DNA from: Rossellomorea aquimaris
GTDB taxonomy: Bacteria > Bacillota > Bacilli > Bacillales > Bacillaceae_B
Assembly (NCBI RefSeq): GCF_001877785.1
Contig: NZ_MINN01000128.1
Span: forward strand, 248,001-312,000
Direction: 5' to 3'
DNA length: 64,000 nucleotides
The notes below the pieces were generated by a model, which searched no databases, was not told the origin of the DNA, and was given only the letters and a program-made list of their open reading frames with translations. Shown here piece after piece: positions 18,556 through 27,592 of this stretch. The position numbers and the translations under genes were made by a program. Each line of letters opens with the position of its first letter. Position 1 is the first letter of the stretch.

Positions 18556-19521
18556 ATGATAAAACGCATCGGCTATACTGTTTGTTGGCTGATCGTCATT
18601 ACTATGATTGTACTTTTCGGTGCTGCGAATTATTTTTATAACCTCGCTATCAACCGGAGTGATGAAGCAATCAAGTTGTATGGTACTGAGGAAGCAGTCA
18701 AAGCTGTCAGTGCACTTGAAGAAGAACAGGCGCGGCTCCAGGAACTCACAAGCTGGACAGAAAGTCAGGATTTCGAAGAAGTTGAAATAGAAAGTGATGA
18801 TGGTCTCACCCTTAGTGCCGTTTACTTGAAAAATGATGCCCCGATCGGTAAGACAGTGATTTTGGCCCACGGCTATAAAGGAAGTAATGAACAGCTTCCG
18901 GAAGTGACAAGGTATTACTATGAGAAAGGATACGACATATTGAAGCCTGACGCCCGCGGTCATGGAAAGAGTGACGGGGAATATATCGGCATGGGATGGG
19001 ATGACAGGAATGATATGAGAAAATGGATTGACTATCTCATTGAAGAGAAGAATGAAAAGACCATTTTCCTTCACGGCTTTTCGATGGGAGCATCGACCGT
19101 GCTGATGACCAGCGGTGAAGATCTCCCGGATCAAGTAAAGGGAATCATTGCGGACAGCGGATACACATCAGTGAAGGAAGAAATGGCCCATCAGCTGAAG
19201 CATCTATACAATCTGCCGTCTTTCCCGCTGATTGACATCACAAGCAAGGTCACAGAAAGAAAGGCAGGATACTCATTTGATGAAGCATCGGCACTGAATC
19301 AAGTGAAGAAAAAGAAGGATGACCTGCCGCTCTTTATCATTCATGGTGACAAGGATGAAATGGTGCCTTCGGAAATGGCCCAGCGCCTCTATGAGAATGC
19401 AGCAGGCATGAAAGAGCTGTGGATCATTCCAGGAGCAGGCCACACACAGGGCTTTTTGGATGAGGAAGAAGAATACAAGCGCAGGCTGACTGGATTCATC
19501 GACGAAGCGATGAAACAATAA
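18556..19521 (+). CDS. Alpha/beta hydrolase with N-terminal membrane anchor
   Basis: 321 residues. One N-terminal membrane segment (about 5-27) anchors an alpha/beta hydrolase that probably faces outward. Family motifs are L-A-H-G-Y (oxyanion region), G-H-G-K-S-D-G, and the nucleophile elbow G-F-S-M-G with Ser176. The acid is probably the Asp of H-G-D-K-D, with a late His in G-A-G-H. It resembles the YqkD-like serine hydrolases of Bacillus; the substrate is unknown. GAAGGAG lies just before the ATG. The gene is monocistronic and shares a bidirectional terminator with the convergent small gene. Confidence 0.85.
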   Translation: MIKRIGYTVCWLIVITMIVLFGAANYFYNLAINRSDEAIKLYGTEEAVKAVSALEEEQARLQELTSWTESQDFEEVEIESDDGLTLSAVYLKNDAPIGKTVILAHGYKGSNEQLPEVTRYYYEKGYDILKPDARGHGKSDGEYIGMGWDDRNDMRKWIDYLIEEKNEKTIFLHGFSMGASTVLMTSGEDLPDQVKGIIADSGYTSVKEEMAHQLKHLYNLPSFPLIDITSKVTERKAGYSFDEASALNQVKKKKDDLPLFIIHGDKDEMVPSEMAQRLYENAAGMKELWIIPGAGHTQGFLDEEEEYKRRLTGFIDEAMKQ

Positions 19522-19530
19522 TTACGGAGA

Positions 19531-19557
19531 AAAGGACAAGGGTATCCCTTGTCCTTT
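19531..19557. terminator. Bidirectional intrinsic terminator
   Basis: AAAGGACAAGGG pairs with CCCTTGTCCTTT around TAT, between the hydrolase (+) and the small gene (-). Confidence 0.85.
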
Positions 19558-19563
19558 GCTTAT

Positions 19564-19824
19564 TCAATCTTTATTCGGATACCCGCTCGAGTCCGGTGAT
19601 ACCATTCCGCCGGCACCAGTGGAATTGACATCCGGCTCGGCGAAGTCAGGCTGATTCGGCAGGGAAGAATGCATCTTATTAACAGACGAATCCGTATCCC
19701 CGCCTGCATCGAAAGAAACAACCTTTAACCCGGAATCTTCCAGGGATTTCATTATTTGATCTTTTGCTTCATCTGCAGACAGCGACTCCGGGGAGTATTC
19801 CAGTTCAATCTTTATTGTATTCAA
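19564..19824 (-). CDS. Small acidic protein of unknown function
   Basis: 86 residues, preceded by AAAGGAGGAACC on the minus strand, so translation is likely. The first 45 residues could form a small alpha/beta fold (I-K-I-E-L-E-Y strand, Asp/Glu-rich helix, V-V-S-F strand). The second half is Gly/Ser/Pro/Asp-rich and probably disordered. I do not recognise a family. It is monocistronic, and the stop lies next to a shared terminator. Confidence 0.7.
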   Translation of the reverse strand: MNTIKIELEYSPESLSADEAKDQIMKSLEDSGLKVVSFDAGGDTDSSVNKMHSSLPNQPDFAEPDVNSTGAGGMVSPDSSGYPNKD

Positions 19825-19926
19825 CTTTGGTTCCTCCTTTTATAGATGAATTAATGTCTTGTTTCCCTTTATGGGTTTTCCTAAACGTTAATGATTTTGA
19901 AAAATATAAAAATGACTTCAGTTCTA

Positions 19927-19954
19927 TTGAAAAATTCAGATAATTATGTATAAT
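19927..19954 (+). promoter_or_regulatory. Sigma-A promoter of the oxidase/transporter pair
   Basis: TTGAAA (19927-19932) and an exact TATAAT (19949-19954) are 16 bases apart, about 40 bases before the predicted start codon. Confidence 0.7.
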
Positions 19955-19992
19955 TGCTTACATTATACATTTTGCCTAAGGAGGAGAGTTGG

Positions 19993-21390
19993 ATGACAGT
20001 AAAAGAAAAAGGGCTGCTTCAAGAGCTGAAAGAAGTTCTTGAGCGTCACCAAGTGACTACAAATGCAACAGTTCTGGAACAACACGGAAAGGATGAATCC
20101 TATCATCATCCGTTCTCTCCTGATATTGTCGTGTTCCCCGAGAGTGCTGAAGAAGTAAGCAGGATTGTCAAATTGGCAGGGTCTTATGATACTCCCATCA
20201 TTCCATTCGGGTTGGGGACAAGCCTTGAGGGGCACGTGATCCCTTATGAAAAAGGACTCAGCATTGATTTTTCACAAATGAACAAAATCCTTGAAATAAG
20301 GGAAAAGGATTTCCTCGTCAAGGTCCAGCCTGGCGTGACTCGTTCGCAGCTGAATAAAGAATTAAAGAAATACGGGTTGTTTTTCTCGGTTGATCCCGGG
20401 GCGGATGCAACGCTTGGGGGAATGGCCGCAACGAATGCGAGCGGGACGACATCGGTGAAATATGGTGTGATGAGAGATCAGGTCAGAGACCTGGAAGTGG
20501 TGCTTGCTTCAGGGGAGATCATTCACACGGGCAATCTGGCTCAGAAATCCTCCTCAGGCTATAACCTGAACCATTTATTTGTGGGGTCTGAAGGGACCCT
20601 TGGATGCTTTACAGAATTGACATTGAAAGTATATGGCATACCTGAACATATCCTTGCTGCAAGGGCATCTTTCCCGCATATTGATAATGCGGTAGAGGCA
20701 GTTGTATCGATTCTGCAGGCAGGGATACCGGTTGCCAGGGTGGAGCTTGTCGATGAAGCATCGATGAGGCAGGTGAATCTGTTCAGCGAAACAGATTACA
20801 TAGAGAAGCCGACCTTGTTTCTCGAGTTTCACGGAAATGAAGCAGGGCTGAAACAGGATGTGGCCTTCATGGAGGACATCGTTTCGGATCATGGATGCGA
20901 GGAGATTCATTTCGAGGAAGACCAGGCGGCCCGGAATAGGCTGTGGGATGCAAGACATAACCTCGCCTATGCTTATATCCACGGAAATCCCGGGAAGAAA
21001 ATGATGGTCACCGATGTATGTGTACCCATATCCGAATTATCCGGTGCCATCAGGGCTGCACGCGAAAAACTGGATGAGCTGAAACTGACCGGGGGAATCC
21101 TCGGGCATGTCGGTGACGGGAATTATCATGCACTTGTGATGCTCGATTTAACCGACAGGGAAGAAGTTAAAAAAGCTGAAGTGTTCAATGAACTGATTGT
21201 GGAATATGCCCTTGAGAGAAACGGGACCTGCACGGGTGAACACGGGGTCGGGTCCGGCAAAATGAAATACCAGCAAAAGGAACATGGAGGGTCGCTGCAG
21301 GTGATGAAGAGCATAAAGGATGCCCTTGATCCCTCGGGACTCTTAAATCCAAATAAATTGATCCAGAAAGTGAAGGGGGAAGAAAAATGA
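19993..21390 (+). CDS. FAD-linked 2-hydroxyacid oxidase (GlcD/D-lactate dehydrogenase type)
   Basis: 465 residues. The N-terminal FAD-binding type-4 domain shows P-F-G-x-G-T-S-L-E-G-H and D-P-G-A-D-A-T-L-G-G-M-A-A-T-N. The C-terminal FAD-linked oxidase domain ends in H-V-G-D-G-N-Y-H and G-E-H-G-V-G. Such enzymes oxidise glycolate, D-lactate or related 2-hydroxyacids at the membrane. The ATG at 19993 follows AAGGAGGAG; an upstream in-frame ATG at 19954 overlaps the promoter. The last four bases overlap the start of the transporter gene (ATGA), indicating translational coupling and a substrate link. Confidence 0.9.
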   Translation: MTVKEKGLLQELKEVLERHQVTTNATVLEQHGKDESYHHPFSPDIVVFPESAEEVSRIVKLAGSYDTPIIPFGLGTSLEGHVIPYEKGLSIDFSQMNKILEIREKDFLVKVQPGVTRSQLNKELKKYGLFFSVDPGADATLGGMAATNASGTTSVKYGVMRDQVRDLEVVLASGEIIHTGNLAQKSSSGYNLNHLFVGSEGTLGCFTELTLKVYGIPEHILAARASFPHIDNAVEAVVSILQAGIPVARVELVDEASMRQVNLFSETDYIEKPTLFLEFHGNEAGLKQDVAFMEDIVSDHGCEEIHFEEDQAARNRLWDARHNLAYAYIHGNPGKKMMVTDVCVPISELSGAIRAAREKLDELKLTGGILGHVGDGNYHALVMLDLTDREEVKKAEVFNELIVEYALERNGTCTGEHGVGSGKMKYQQKEHGGSLQVMKSIKDALDPSGLLNPNKLIQKVKGEEK

Positions 21391-22370
21391 AACTATTAGA
21401 AACCATCAGCAGCCTTGCTGGAAAGTACTTCGCCGTCTGGGTCATCCTTGCTGCGGCTGTCGCGTATTTGATCCCCGAGCCCTTTTTACCATTGGGAAGC
21501 TATATCACGATCCTTCTCGGTGTTGTCATGTTCGGAATGGGACTGACACTAAAGCCTGTTGATTTCAAGCTGGTCATTCAAAAACCGCTTCCGGTCATCA
21601 CCGGGGTCCTTGCCCAGTTCATCATCATGCCGCTCGGTGCTTTCGCGATCGCGTATGTGCTGGGACTTCCGAATGAACTTGCAGCAGGCCTGGTGCTGCT
21701 GGGATCCGTGCCGGGCGGGACAGCCTCCAATGTCATGGTGTATCTGGCAAAAGGGAATCTGGCCTTGTCGGTTGCGATGACTTCTCTCTCCACATTGCTG
21801 GCGCCGCTTGCCACCCCGCTTATTTTATTGGCACTGGCAGGTCAGTGGCTACCGGTCGATCCTTTCGCGATGTTCCTGTCAATCGTGCAGGTTATCATCA
21901 TTCCGATTACGCTTGGATTGGTTCTTAAAAAGACTTTCCCGGGTACGGTGGAAAAAAGCTTGAATGTCATTCCGTTAATTTCTGTGGCAGCGATCATCAT
22001 CATTGTATCGGCCGTTGTTTCCGCAAACGTTGGGAATATCGCCACGTCGGGAATGCTGGTATTCTCAGCCGTGATTCTTCATAATATCCTTGGGCTGGCG
22101 CTAGGGTATGGTACAGGAGTCATGATGAAATTGGATGAAAGTAAACGCCGTGCCATTTCAATTGAGGTGGGGATGCAGAACTCAGGTCTCGGCGTGGCGC
22201 TTGCCACCGCCCATTTCGGACCGCTTGCAGCACTCCCCAGCGTCATAGCTGCAGTCTGGCATAACATTTCCGGGCCGATCATCGCTACTTACTGGAGTAA
22301 GAAGACAGTGAAAGATGAAGAGCCTGAGAGGATAGACAAAGGCCGTGAGCCTCAGGCATCTGTCAGATAA
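21387..22370 (+). CDS. Bile acid:sodium symporter (BASS) family transporter
   Basis: 327 residues, nine or ten hydrophobic segments. The G-S-V-P-G-G-T-A-S-N-V-M motif and E-V-G-M-Q-N-S-G-L-G motif are the sodium and substrate-binding crossover motifs of the BASS family (B. subtilis YocS-like). Bacterial relatives move small carboxylates such as pyruvate, pantoate or 2-keto acids as well as bile acids. Its ATG lies inside the last codons of the hydroxyacid oxidase gene, so I infer that it imports or exports that enzyme's substrate or product. The C-terminal 20 residues are charged. Confidence 0.88.
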   Translation: MKLLETISSLAGKYFAVWVILAAAVAYLIPEPFLPLGSYITILLGVVMFGMGLTLKPVDFKLVIQKPLPVITGVLAQFIIMPLGAFAIAYVLGLPNELAAGLVLLGSVPGGTASNVMVYLAKGNLALSVAMTSLSTLLAPLATPLILLALAGQWLPVDPFAMFLSIVQVIIIPITLGLVLKKTFPGTVEKSLNVIPLISVAAIIIIVSAVVSANVGNIATSGMLVFSAVILHNILGLALGYGTGVMMKLDESKRRAISIEVGMQNSGLGVALATAHFGPLAALPSVIAAVWHNISGPIIATYWSKKTVKDEEPERIDKGREPQASVR

Positions 22371-22481
22371 AATAAAAGGCGGCACCGGTATTCCGTAAGG
22401 GATTCTGTTTTGAAGGACAAAACATGAATTAACATTGCTTTTCCTCACGTAATTCGCACTTGGCAAAAAAATCAGATTAGA

Positions 22482-22516
22482 AAAATGCTTGGAGACAGAT
22501 TCTCCAAGCATTTTTT
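22482..22516 (+). terminator. Intrinsic terminator after the BASS gene
   Basis: AATGCTTGGAGA pairs with TCTCCAAGCATT around five bases and is followed by a T run. Confidence 0.88.
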
Positions 22517-22575
22517 ATTACAAGATAAGTAGTGGTTAGGGATTCAGAGTATACAATAATATACATAAAATAAAC

Positions 22576-22760
22576 TTCCTCAATAAGGGAAGAGATTTCT
22601 CTTATTGAGGAATAAGCACGAAATATGGAGTAAATAGGGGGAAAAGTTCCCCCTATTTACTCCAAATGCATGAAAGTGGGCCATCATACCTCGCCTTAAC
22701 GGGAAAAACTTCCCTTATATCCCCCGAGCCTAGCACTATTCTGCAGGATAACGGCAAAAA
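22576..22760. repeat. Array of related palindromic hairpins
   Basis: The first hairpin pairs TTCCTCAATAAG (22576-22587) with CTTATTGAGGAA (22601-22612). The second is an 18-bp perfect stem at 22626-22664 with a three-base loop. Two weaker relatives follow near 22698 and 22748 (ACGGGAAAAACTTCCCTTA and ACGGCAAAAACTCCCCTTA). All share a TAA-GGG-AAA-CTTCCC-TTA core, like REP-type extragenic palindromes. Confidence 0.65.
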
Positions 22761-23007
22761 CTCCCCTTATTAAAACATCCGTGGATGCTCACAATGAAGG
22801 ATGAAAAAATGTCAGTTTCTTTTTTTTCTGACTCTCAAACCTCAACACCCACCCCCCGCTAGTGAAAAATCATTTGTAGCACACCAATTGGTAAATCGAT
22901 TAGTATGCGTATTTAAGCTGACAAAAACTTATGACCCTCATGTTAAAAAGGGCTCGAAATTCAGGGCGGATTTACCGTTAATTTAATCAACTCCTATATA
23001 TCAACAA

Positions 23008-23044
23008 AAAGAAGCAGTCTCATTCAGTTAGGAATAGGACTGCT
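23008..23044 (-). terminator. Intrinsic terminator of the fatty acid transporter gene
   Basis: On the minus strand AGCAGTC-CTATTC pairs with GAATGA-GACTGCT (one mismatch), followed by CTTCTTTTT. Confidence 0.75.
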
Positions 23045-23115
23045 AATTGGTGTGTTCATTTAGTTTTTGTATTTGAAATGCGAACCCGTTAGGTATTCTG
23101 GATGCAGCCTTTTGT

Positions 23116-24429
23116 TTAATACAAGAAGAATAATAGAATGGTTGTGACCAGGCCCACCCATATCGCAAGTAAGAAGCAATAACCCATGATGTGTCTGATA
23201 TGAAGGCCGACGATGCTCAGGATCGGCAGGGCCCAGAAAGGCTGAATAAGGTTGGTCCATGCATCGCCCCATCCTACAGCCATGGCGATCATGGCCGGGT
23301 CCACTCCCAGTTTTATTCCCGCTGGAACTTGAAGGGGTCCCTGCAGAGCCCATTGTCCTCCGCCGGATGGAGCAAGAATGTTTACAATCCCCGCCGACCA
23401 ATAGGTGAATACATCGAAGGTATCTTTAGTAGCAATCGAGGCCATTCCATCGATGATTGCCTGACCCAGTCCTGAACTAGACAGCACGGCTATGATGCCC
23501 GCATAGAAAGGGAACTGCAAAATAATCGGGGAAGTTGAACCCACTGCTTCCTTAAATGCATTTCCATACTGGCCGAGAGAACGATGCATAATGAGACCGA
23601 GTGAAAGAAATAATAGATTAATAATATTCAGGTCTAAATCTTTTCCATTGATGAATTCATTGACTACATAAATCAACCCGACCGCACCGGTGACAATGCC
23701 CAATATCGGGGTTTGCTCCAACCTCAAGGCAGGTGTATCAGCTTTTTGCAAAGGCGCTTCTTTTTGAGAGGTGAATTCTTTTACTTGGTAAGGTTTTATA
23801 TTACTTTTTGGTGCCATCAGACAAATGACAATAGGCATGGTAATGAATAAAACTGCAAAAATGATAAGGGTGGAAGGATGAAAGATGGTTTGTGAAGTAG
23901 GTATGATTCCCATTACGTCAGCCAGGAAATGGTCTTTAGTTGCGACGGTCAATCCGATGGAGCTTGATAAGCCCGCAGTGTAAAGAACGGTTGGAGAGTA
24001 GGCAGCGGCGACTAACAGAGGGAAATGTGCCTGCTGGTTCCTTTTTCCCACTTCCCTGACGAAAATTGCTCCGACGACAACGGCAAGCCCCCAGTTAATA
24101 TAATAAGCTAAAGCTGAGACAACAAATGTAAGTACATAAGCTTTCGCAGGAGTATTGGCGAGGCCGGCGATTGATTCAAGTCCCCTCTTGACTACAGGGA
24201 CAGCTGCCAGGACCATTCCCGTTAATAACAGGAGTACCATCTGCATAGTGAAAGCAAGATATACCCAAAAACCGTCCCCGAATGATTTAAAAAGAGTGAT
24301 CGGTTCCTGGGGATTCATAGCGAATCCAACGATGAAAACAAATAAAGTAAGGAGGACTGCAATGACAAAAGCATCCGGCAGATAACGCTGTACCACCCTT
24401 GAAACTCGGTCTGCAATTGAAGATAACAT
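23116..24429 (-). CDS. Short-chain fatty acid transporter (AtoE family)
   Basis: 437 residues, about eleven membrane segments. The A-P-S-G-G-G-Q-W and A-V-G-W-G-D-A-W-T-N motifs near the C-terminus are typical of AtoE-type short-chain fatty acid carriers, which take up acetoacetate, butyrate or similar acids. AAAGGAG precedes the start. No acetoacetyl-CoA or butyrate catabolic gene lies next to it, so the pathway served is not shown. The gene is monocistronic between two minus-strand terminators. Confidence 0.88.
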   Translation of the reverse strand: MLSSIADRVSRVVQRYLPDAFVIAVLLTLFVFIVGFAMNPQEPITLFKSFGDGFWVYLAFTMQMVLLLLTGMVLAAVPVVKRGLESIAGLANTPAKAYVLTFVVSALAYYINWGLAVVVGAIFVREVGKRNQQAHFPLLVAAAYSPTVLYTAGLSSSIGLTVATKDHFLADVMGIIPTSQTIFHPSTLIIFAVLFITMPIVICLMAPKSNIKPYQVKEFTSQKEAPLQKADTPALRLEQTPILGIVTGAVGLIYVVNEFINGKDLDLNIINLLFLSLGLIMHRSLGQYGNAFKEAVGSTSPIILQFPFYAGIIAVLSSSGLGQAIIDGMASIATKDTFDVFTYWSAGIVNILAPSGGGQWALQGPLQVPAGIKLGVDPAMIAMAVGWGDAWTNLIQPFWALPILSIVGLHIRHIMGYCFLLAIWVGLVTTILLFFLY

Positions 24430-24525
24430 TCTAACAACTCCTTTCAGTAGTTGTTACTACTATATTTGTGCTGCTATGTTTTCATGTCCAATTTGTTGAA
24501 CAAGGGGGGAGATGAAATTGCATGA

Positions 24526-24556
24526 AATAAAAAAACGCTGGCACGGCCGCCAGCGG
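24526..24556 (-). terminator. Intrinsic terminator of the siderophore operon
   Basis: On the minus strand CGCTGGC pairs with GCCAGCG and runs into a T tract, 24 bases beyond the last permease gene. Confidence 0.8.
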
Positions 24557-24578
24557 AAAAGTCTTACTAACAATCATT

Positions 24579-25586
24579 CTATTTCTTCAACAATAAATAC
24601 ATAAAATAAGGCGCTCCAATTAATGCAATCATGATGCCGGCAGGGATACCGTCCGGCTCCAGGATGTTCCTGCCGATGGTATCGGCAAGCATCAAGAGCC
24701 AGCCCCCCAGGAGAATGGCAACGGGGATGAACATCTGGCTGCGGGGGCCGACCAAAGCTTTTGCCATATGCGGGGCCATCAAGCCGATAAAAGCAATTCC
24801 GCCGGTCACCGATACTGCAGAAGCGGCCAAAGCCACGGCTGCAATCAGCATAAGGAACCGTTCCCGGTTTACGGAGATCCCGACACCGATTGAGACAGGT
24901 TCACTCAACCCGAGCAGATTCAACATCTGGGATTTATAAAGTGTCAACGGGATGAGGACGACAAGCCAAGGGACGATTGCCCAAATAAACGGCCAGTCGG
25001 TACCCCAGATGCTTCCTGCAAGCCATTTGGCAATGAAGTCGACTTTCTGACGCTCAGCGGCTGAAATCAGGATGATCATCAGTCCCGAGAAGGCCATCGA
25101 GAAACCGACGCCGACCAGCACAAGGCGTACAGGCTGGATGCCGTTTCGTTTACTGTAAGAAAACAAGTAGATCAAGCATGCTGTGAGCAGGGCTCCCGCA
25201 AAAGCAACAATCGGCAGCAGATAGGCAAAGGAAGCGGCATCGATCGGGAAAAATAGAAAGAATACAGCAATCGATACTCCCGCTCCTGAATTGATGCCGA
25301 TGATGCCCGGGTCTGCCAGGTCGTTACGGGTGATTCCCTGCAGGATCGAACCGGATAAGGCCAGGGCCATCCCCGCCAGGACGGTAATGATGATCCTTGG
25401 CAGCCTGATTGAAAACAGGATGAATTCTTCTTTGAAGCTTCCATTTCCAAACAGGGTAGGGAGCAGACGGTCATAGGATACCGATGAATAACCCAATCCG
25501 ATACTGATAAAGGCCGTTAAAAGTATCAAGACAGAAAGCATCATAAGGAGCAGTCTTTGTTTTTTGATTAAATCAGGATGTATCAT
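24579..25586 (-). CDS. Iron-siderophore ABC permease (FecCD family, FhuG-like)
   Basis: 335 residues, nine to ten membrane segments of the BtuC/FecCD fold. Typical motifs are R-L-P-R, L-A-G-M-A-L-A-L-S-G, the R-N-D-L-A-D-P-G-I-I-G loop, and G-L-M-A-P-H near the ATPase contact. The C-terminal P-D-G-I-P-A-G motif fits the second permease of hydroxamate systems. Its ATG overlaps the stop codon of the first permease by one base (TGATG), so the pair is coupled. Last gene of the Fur-controlled operon. Confidence 0.92.
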   Translation of the reverse strand: MIHPDLIKKQRLLLMMLSVLILLTAFISIGLGYSSVSYDRLLPTLFGNGSFKEEFILFSIRLPRIIITVLAGMALALSGSILQGITRNDLADPGIIGINSGAGVSIAVFFLFFPIDAASFAYLLPIVAFAGALLTACLIYLFSYSKRNGIQPVRLVLVGVGFSMAFSGLMIILISAAERQKVDFIAKWLAGSIWGTDWPFIWAIVPWLVVLIPLTLYKSQMLNLLGLSEPVSIGVGISVNRERFLMLIAAVALAASAVSVTGGIAFIGLMAPHMAKALVGPRSQMFIPVAILLGGWLLMLADTIGRNILEPDGIPAGIMIALIGAPYFMYLLLKK

Positions 25587-26593
25587 CAGAAACCTTTCCC
25601 TCCTTTATGGACGATGAACAGAAAGAAAGGCAGTCCCATTATCGCAACGATCGCAGCCACAGGGGTTTCATAAGGGGCATTAATGGTGCGCCCCAGCGTA
25701 TCTGCCAGCAGCAGGAATGATGCTCCGAGCAGGGTGGAGACAGGGATGATGAACCGGTAGTCCGTACCCGTGATCACGCGTACGATGTGAGGGACCATCA
25801 GTCCGATGAACACCATGTTCCCCACAAGTGCAACAGCCGCCCCTGCCAATAAAATAATGACGATAAAAAGGATCGTTTTAATAAAAGCGGTCCGCTGTCC
25901 CAATCCCACGGCAACTTCTTCATTCAGGCTGAGAATGGTAAGCTGTCTCGACAGGATAATTGAAATAAGGATTCCTGCCCCTATGAACGGGCCAATCATC
26001 TGCAGCTGTCCCCATGTAGTTCCGATCAATCCTCCCGCCGTCCACATCGATACATCTTTTGAAAGCTTGAAGAACAGGCCGGTACCTTCAGCTATTGCGA
26101 ACAAGAAAGCAGACACGGCTGCTCCTGCCAATACAATCCGAAGGGGGGAGAATCCGCCTCTTTTCAAGGAACTGATCCCGAACACCATGAGGGCCCCGGC
26201 ACCGGCACCGATAAAACAGGCGATCATGATCCCGAAGGATTGAACAGAAGGCATGAAGGCAAGGGTGACGGCCAGCGCCGCATTCGCCCCGGCTGTCAGT
26301 CCCAATAGACCCGGGTCTGCAAGCGGATTTCGTGTCATTCCCTGCATGATGGCACCTGAAACGGAAAGGGCTGCACCGACAAAGATGGCAGCCGCTGCAC
26401 GGGGAAACCGGATTTCCTGAAGGATGGTCCTTTTTTCATTTTCGCCGAAAGAAAAGAGGGCAGACCAAACGTCTTTTATCGTAGTATCTGCTGCACCGAA
26501 CACCACCGAAATGAGGAAACAGGCTGAAAAGATCACCAATGAAGCTATTAATTTTGTGATAAATGGAATATATCTCTGTTTGGAAGTGCTCAT
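25586..26593 (-). CDS. Iron-siderophore ABC permease (FecCD family, FhuB-like)
   Basis: 335 residues with the FecCD architecture: R-F-P-R-A, R-N-P-L-A-D-P-G-L-L-G, and G-L-M-V-P-H motifs. It forms the membrane channel with the coupled second permease and is served by the binding lipoprotein and ATPase encoded upstream. A hairpin at 26627-26657 lies between this gene and the lipoprotein gene, and may lower permease expression relative to the binding protein. Confidence 0.92.
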   Translation of the reverse strand: MSTSKQRYIPFITKLIASLVIFSACFLISVVFGAADTTIKDVWSALFSFGENEKRTILQEIRFPRAAAAIFVGAALSVSGAIMQGMTRNPLADPGLLGLTAGANAALAVTLAFMPSVQSFGIMIACFIGAGAGALMVFGISSLKRGGFSPLRIVLAGAAVSAFLFAIAEGTGLFFKLSKDVSMWTAGGLIGTTWGQLQMIGPFIGAGILISIILSRQLTILSLNEEVAVGLGQRTAFIKTILFIVIILLAGAAVALVGNMVFIGLMVPHIVRVITGTDYRFIIPVSTLLGASFLLLADTLGRTINAPYETPVAAIVAIMGLPFFLFIVHKGGKGF

Positions 26594-26626
26594 TATACAT
26601 CATCATCTCTTTTTGGAGTATAAAGG

Positions 26627-26657
26627 AAGAGGAATCCTTATGTTAAGAATTCCTCTT
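26627..26657 (-). promoter_or_regulatory. Intercistronic hairpin in the siderophore operon
   Basis: AAGAGGAAT pairs with ATTCCTCTT (9 bp) just after the lipoprotein stop. There is no long T tract, so mRNA stabilisation or partial attenuation is more likely than full termination. Confidence 0.55.
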
Positions 26658-26665
26658 TGAAAAGA

Positions 26666-27592
26666 TTAATTGCTTAAGAATTTTTCCTTGAAGAAGTCGA
26701 GCTGATAATCAAGGGTAAGTGGATCGTTGAAATAGAATTCCATCATATTCACTTCAAATACATGGTTGTTCTTCACGGCAGGGATGTTTTTATAAGTCTC
26801 TGTGTCCATGAAGGAATTATCCGCTTTCGGGTCTTTACTCAGAATCACGTAATCTCCGGCAAATTCAGGAAGGACTTCCGTTGATAGGGCAAAGTATCCC
26901 GGCTTCAGCGCTTCTTCTTTTACTTTTTCAGGCATTTTCAGATCCATTTCCTGATAAAGGATCTCTGTACCGCGTCCCCAGTTATTCCCGTAAACGTAAA
27001 GCTGCTTATTGAAGCTTTCAATGACTGAAACGGTCGTATCTTCACCGATTTTCGCTTTGATGTCATCGCCTGCTGTTTGGGCACGCTTCTTGAAGTCATC
27101 CACCCAGGCTTTGGCTTCTTTTTCTTTATTTAATAGTTTACCAATTTCGATGTGCTGTGTGAGGTAGTCTGCTTTTCCATATGTAAATGTGACAGTAGGG
27201 GCGATTTCGTTTAGTTTATCAACATTTTTGATATTGGACAGGCCGATGATAAGATCAGGATTAAGCTCAATGATTTTCTCCAGGCTTTCATCCGTGACTT
27301 CTTCAACATCCTTTAAATCATCTTCCCAGCGCGGGTTCAACTTCGACCAGGAGTCGACACCGACAAGGTTCACATCAAGAGCCATTACATTTCCTGCAAA
27401 AGAGGAAAGGACGACGACACGCTTCGGATCTGCAGGGACTTCAACCGGTCCGTTTTCTGATTCGTATGTGATTGTTTCGTTTTTATTGTCTTTTTTATCT
27501 TTACCTTCTTCTTTTTCCGATGATGTGCCATTGCCGCAGGCACTAACTAATAGCACCAACAGCAGCGTAAGCGGAAGCATCCATTTTTTCAT
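26666..27592 (-). CDS. Iron-hydroxamate siderophore-binding lipoprotein (FhuD/YxeB-like)
   Basis: 308 residues. The signal peptide ends in the lipobox V-S-A-C, so it is membrane-tethered outside the cell. The mature part is the class III periplasmic-binding fold. The stretch Y-G-N-N-W-G-R-G-T-E-I-L-Y-Q and the C-terminal F-Y-F-N-D-P-L-T-L-D-Y are very close to what I recall of Staphylococcus FhuD2, indicating hydroxamate siderophores such as ferrioxamine or ferrichrome. ATG 27592 follows AAAGGAGAAG; upstream in-frame codons belong to the overlapping ATPase gene. The start lies 50 bases inside the end of that gene. Confidence 0.92.
   Translation of the reverse strand: MKKWMLPLTLLLVLLVSACGNGTSSEKEEGKDKKDNKNETITYESENGPVEVPADPKRVVVLSSFAGNVMALDVNLVGVDSWSKLNPRWEDDLKDVEEVTDESLEKIIELNPDLIIGLSNIKNVDKLNEIAPTVTFTYGKADYLTQHIEIGKLLNKEKEAKAWVDDFKKRAQTAGDDIKAKIGEDTTVSVIESFNKQLYVYGNNWGRGTEILYQEMDLKMPEKVKEEALKPGYFALSTEVLPEFAGDYVILSKDPKADNSFMDTETYKNIPAVKNNHVFEVNMMEFYFNDPLTLDYQLDFFKEKFLSN

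Larger units (their letters stand above)
22517..23115. other. Gene-free stretch with hairpin array
   Basis: A series of palindromes occupies 22576-22760. The 61-residue frame at 22801-22986 lacks a convincing ribosome binding site or homology. A minus-strand terminator for the fatty acid transporter lies at 23008-23044. Confidence 0.55.

Noticed and set aside
22801-22986. 61-residue plus-strand frame
   Set aside because: Weak ribosome binding site, low-complexity composition and no homologue recognised.
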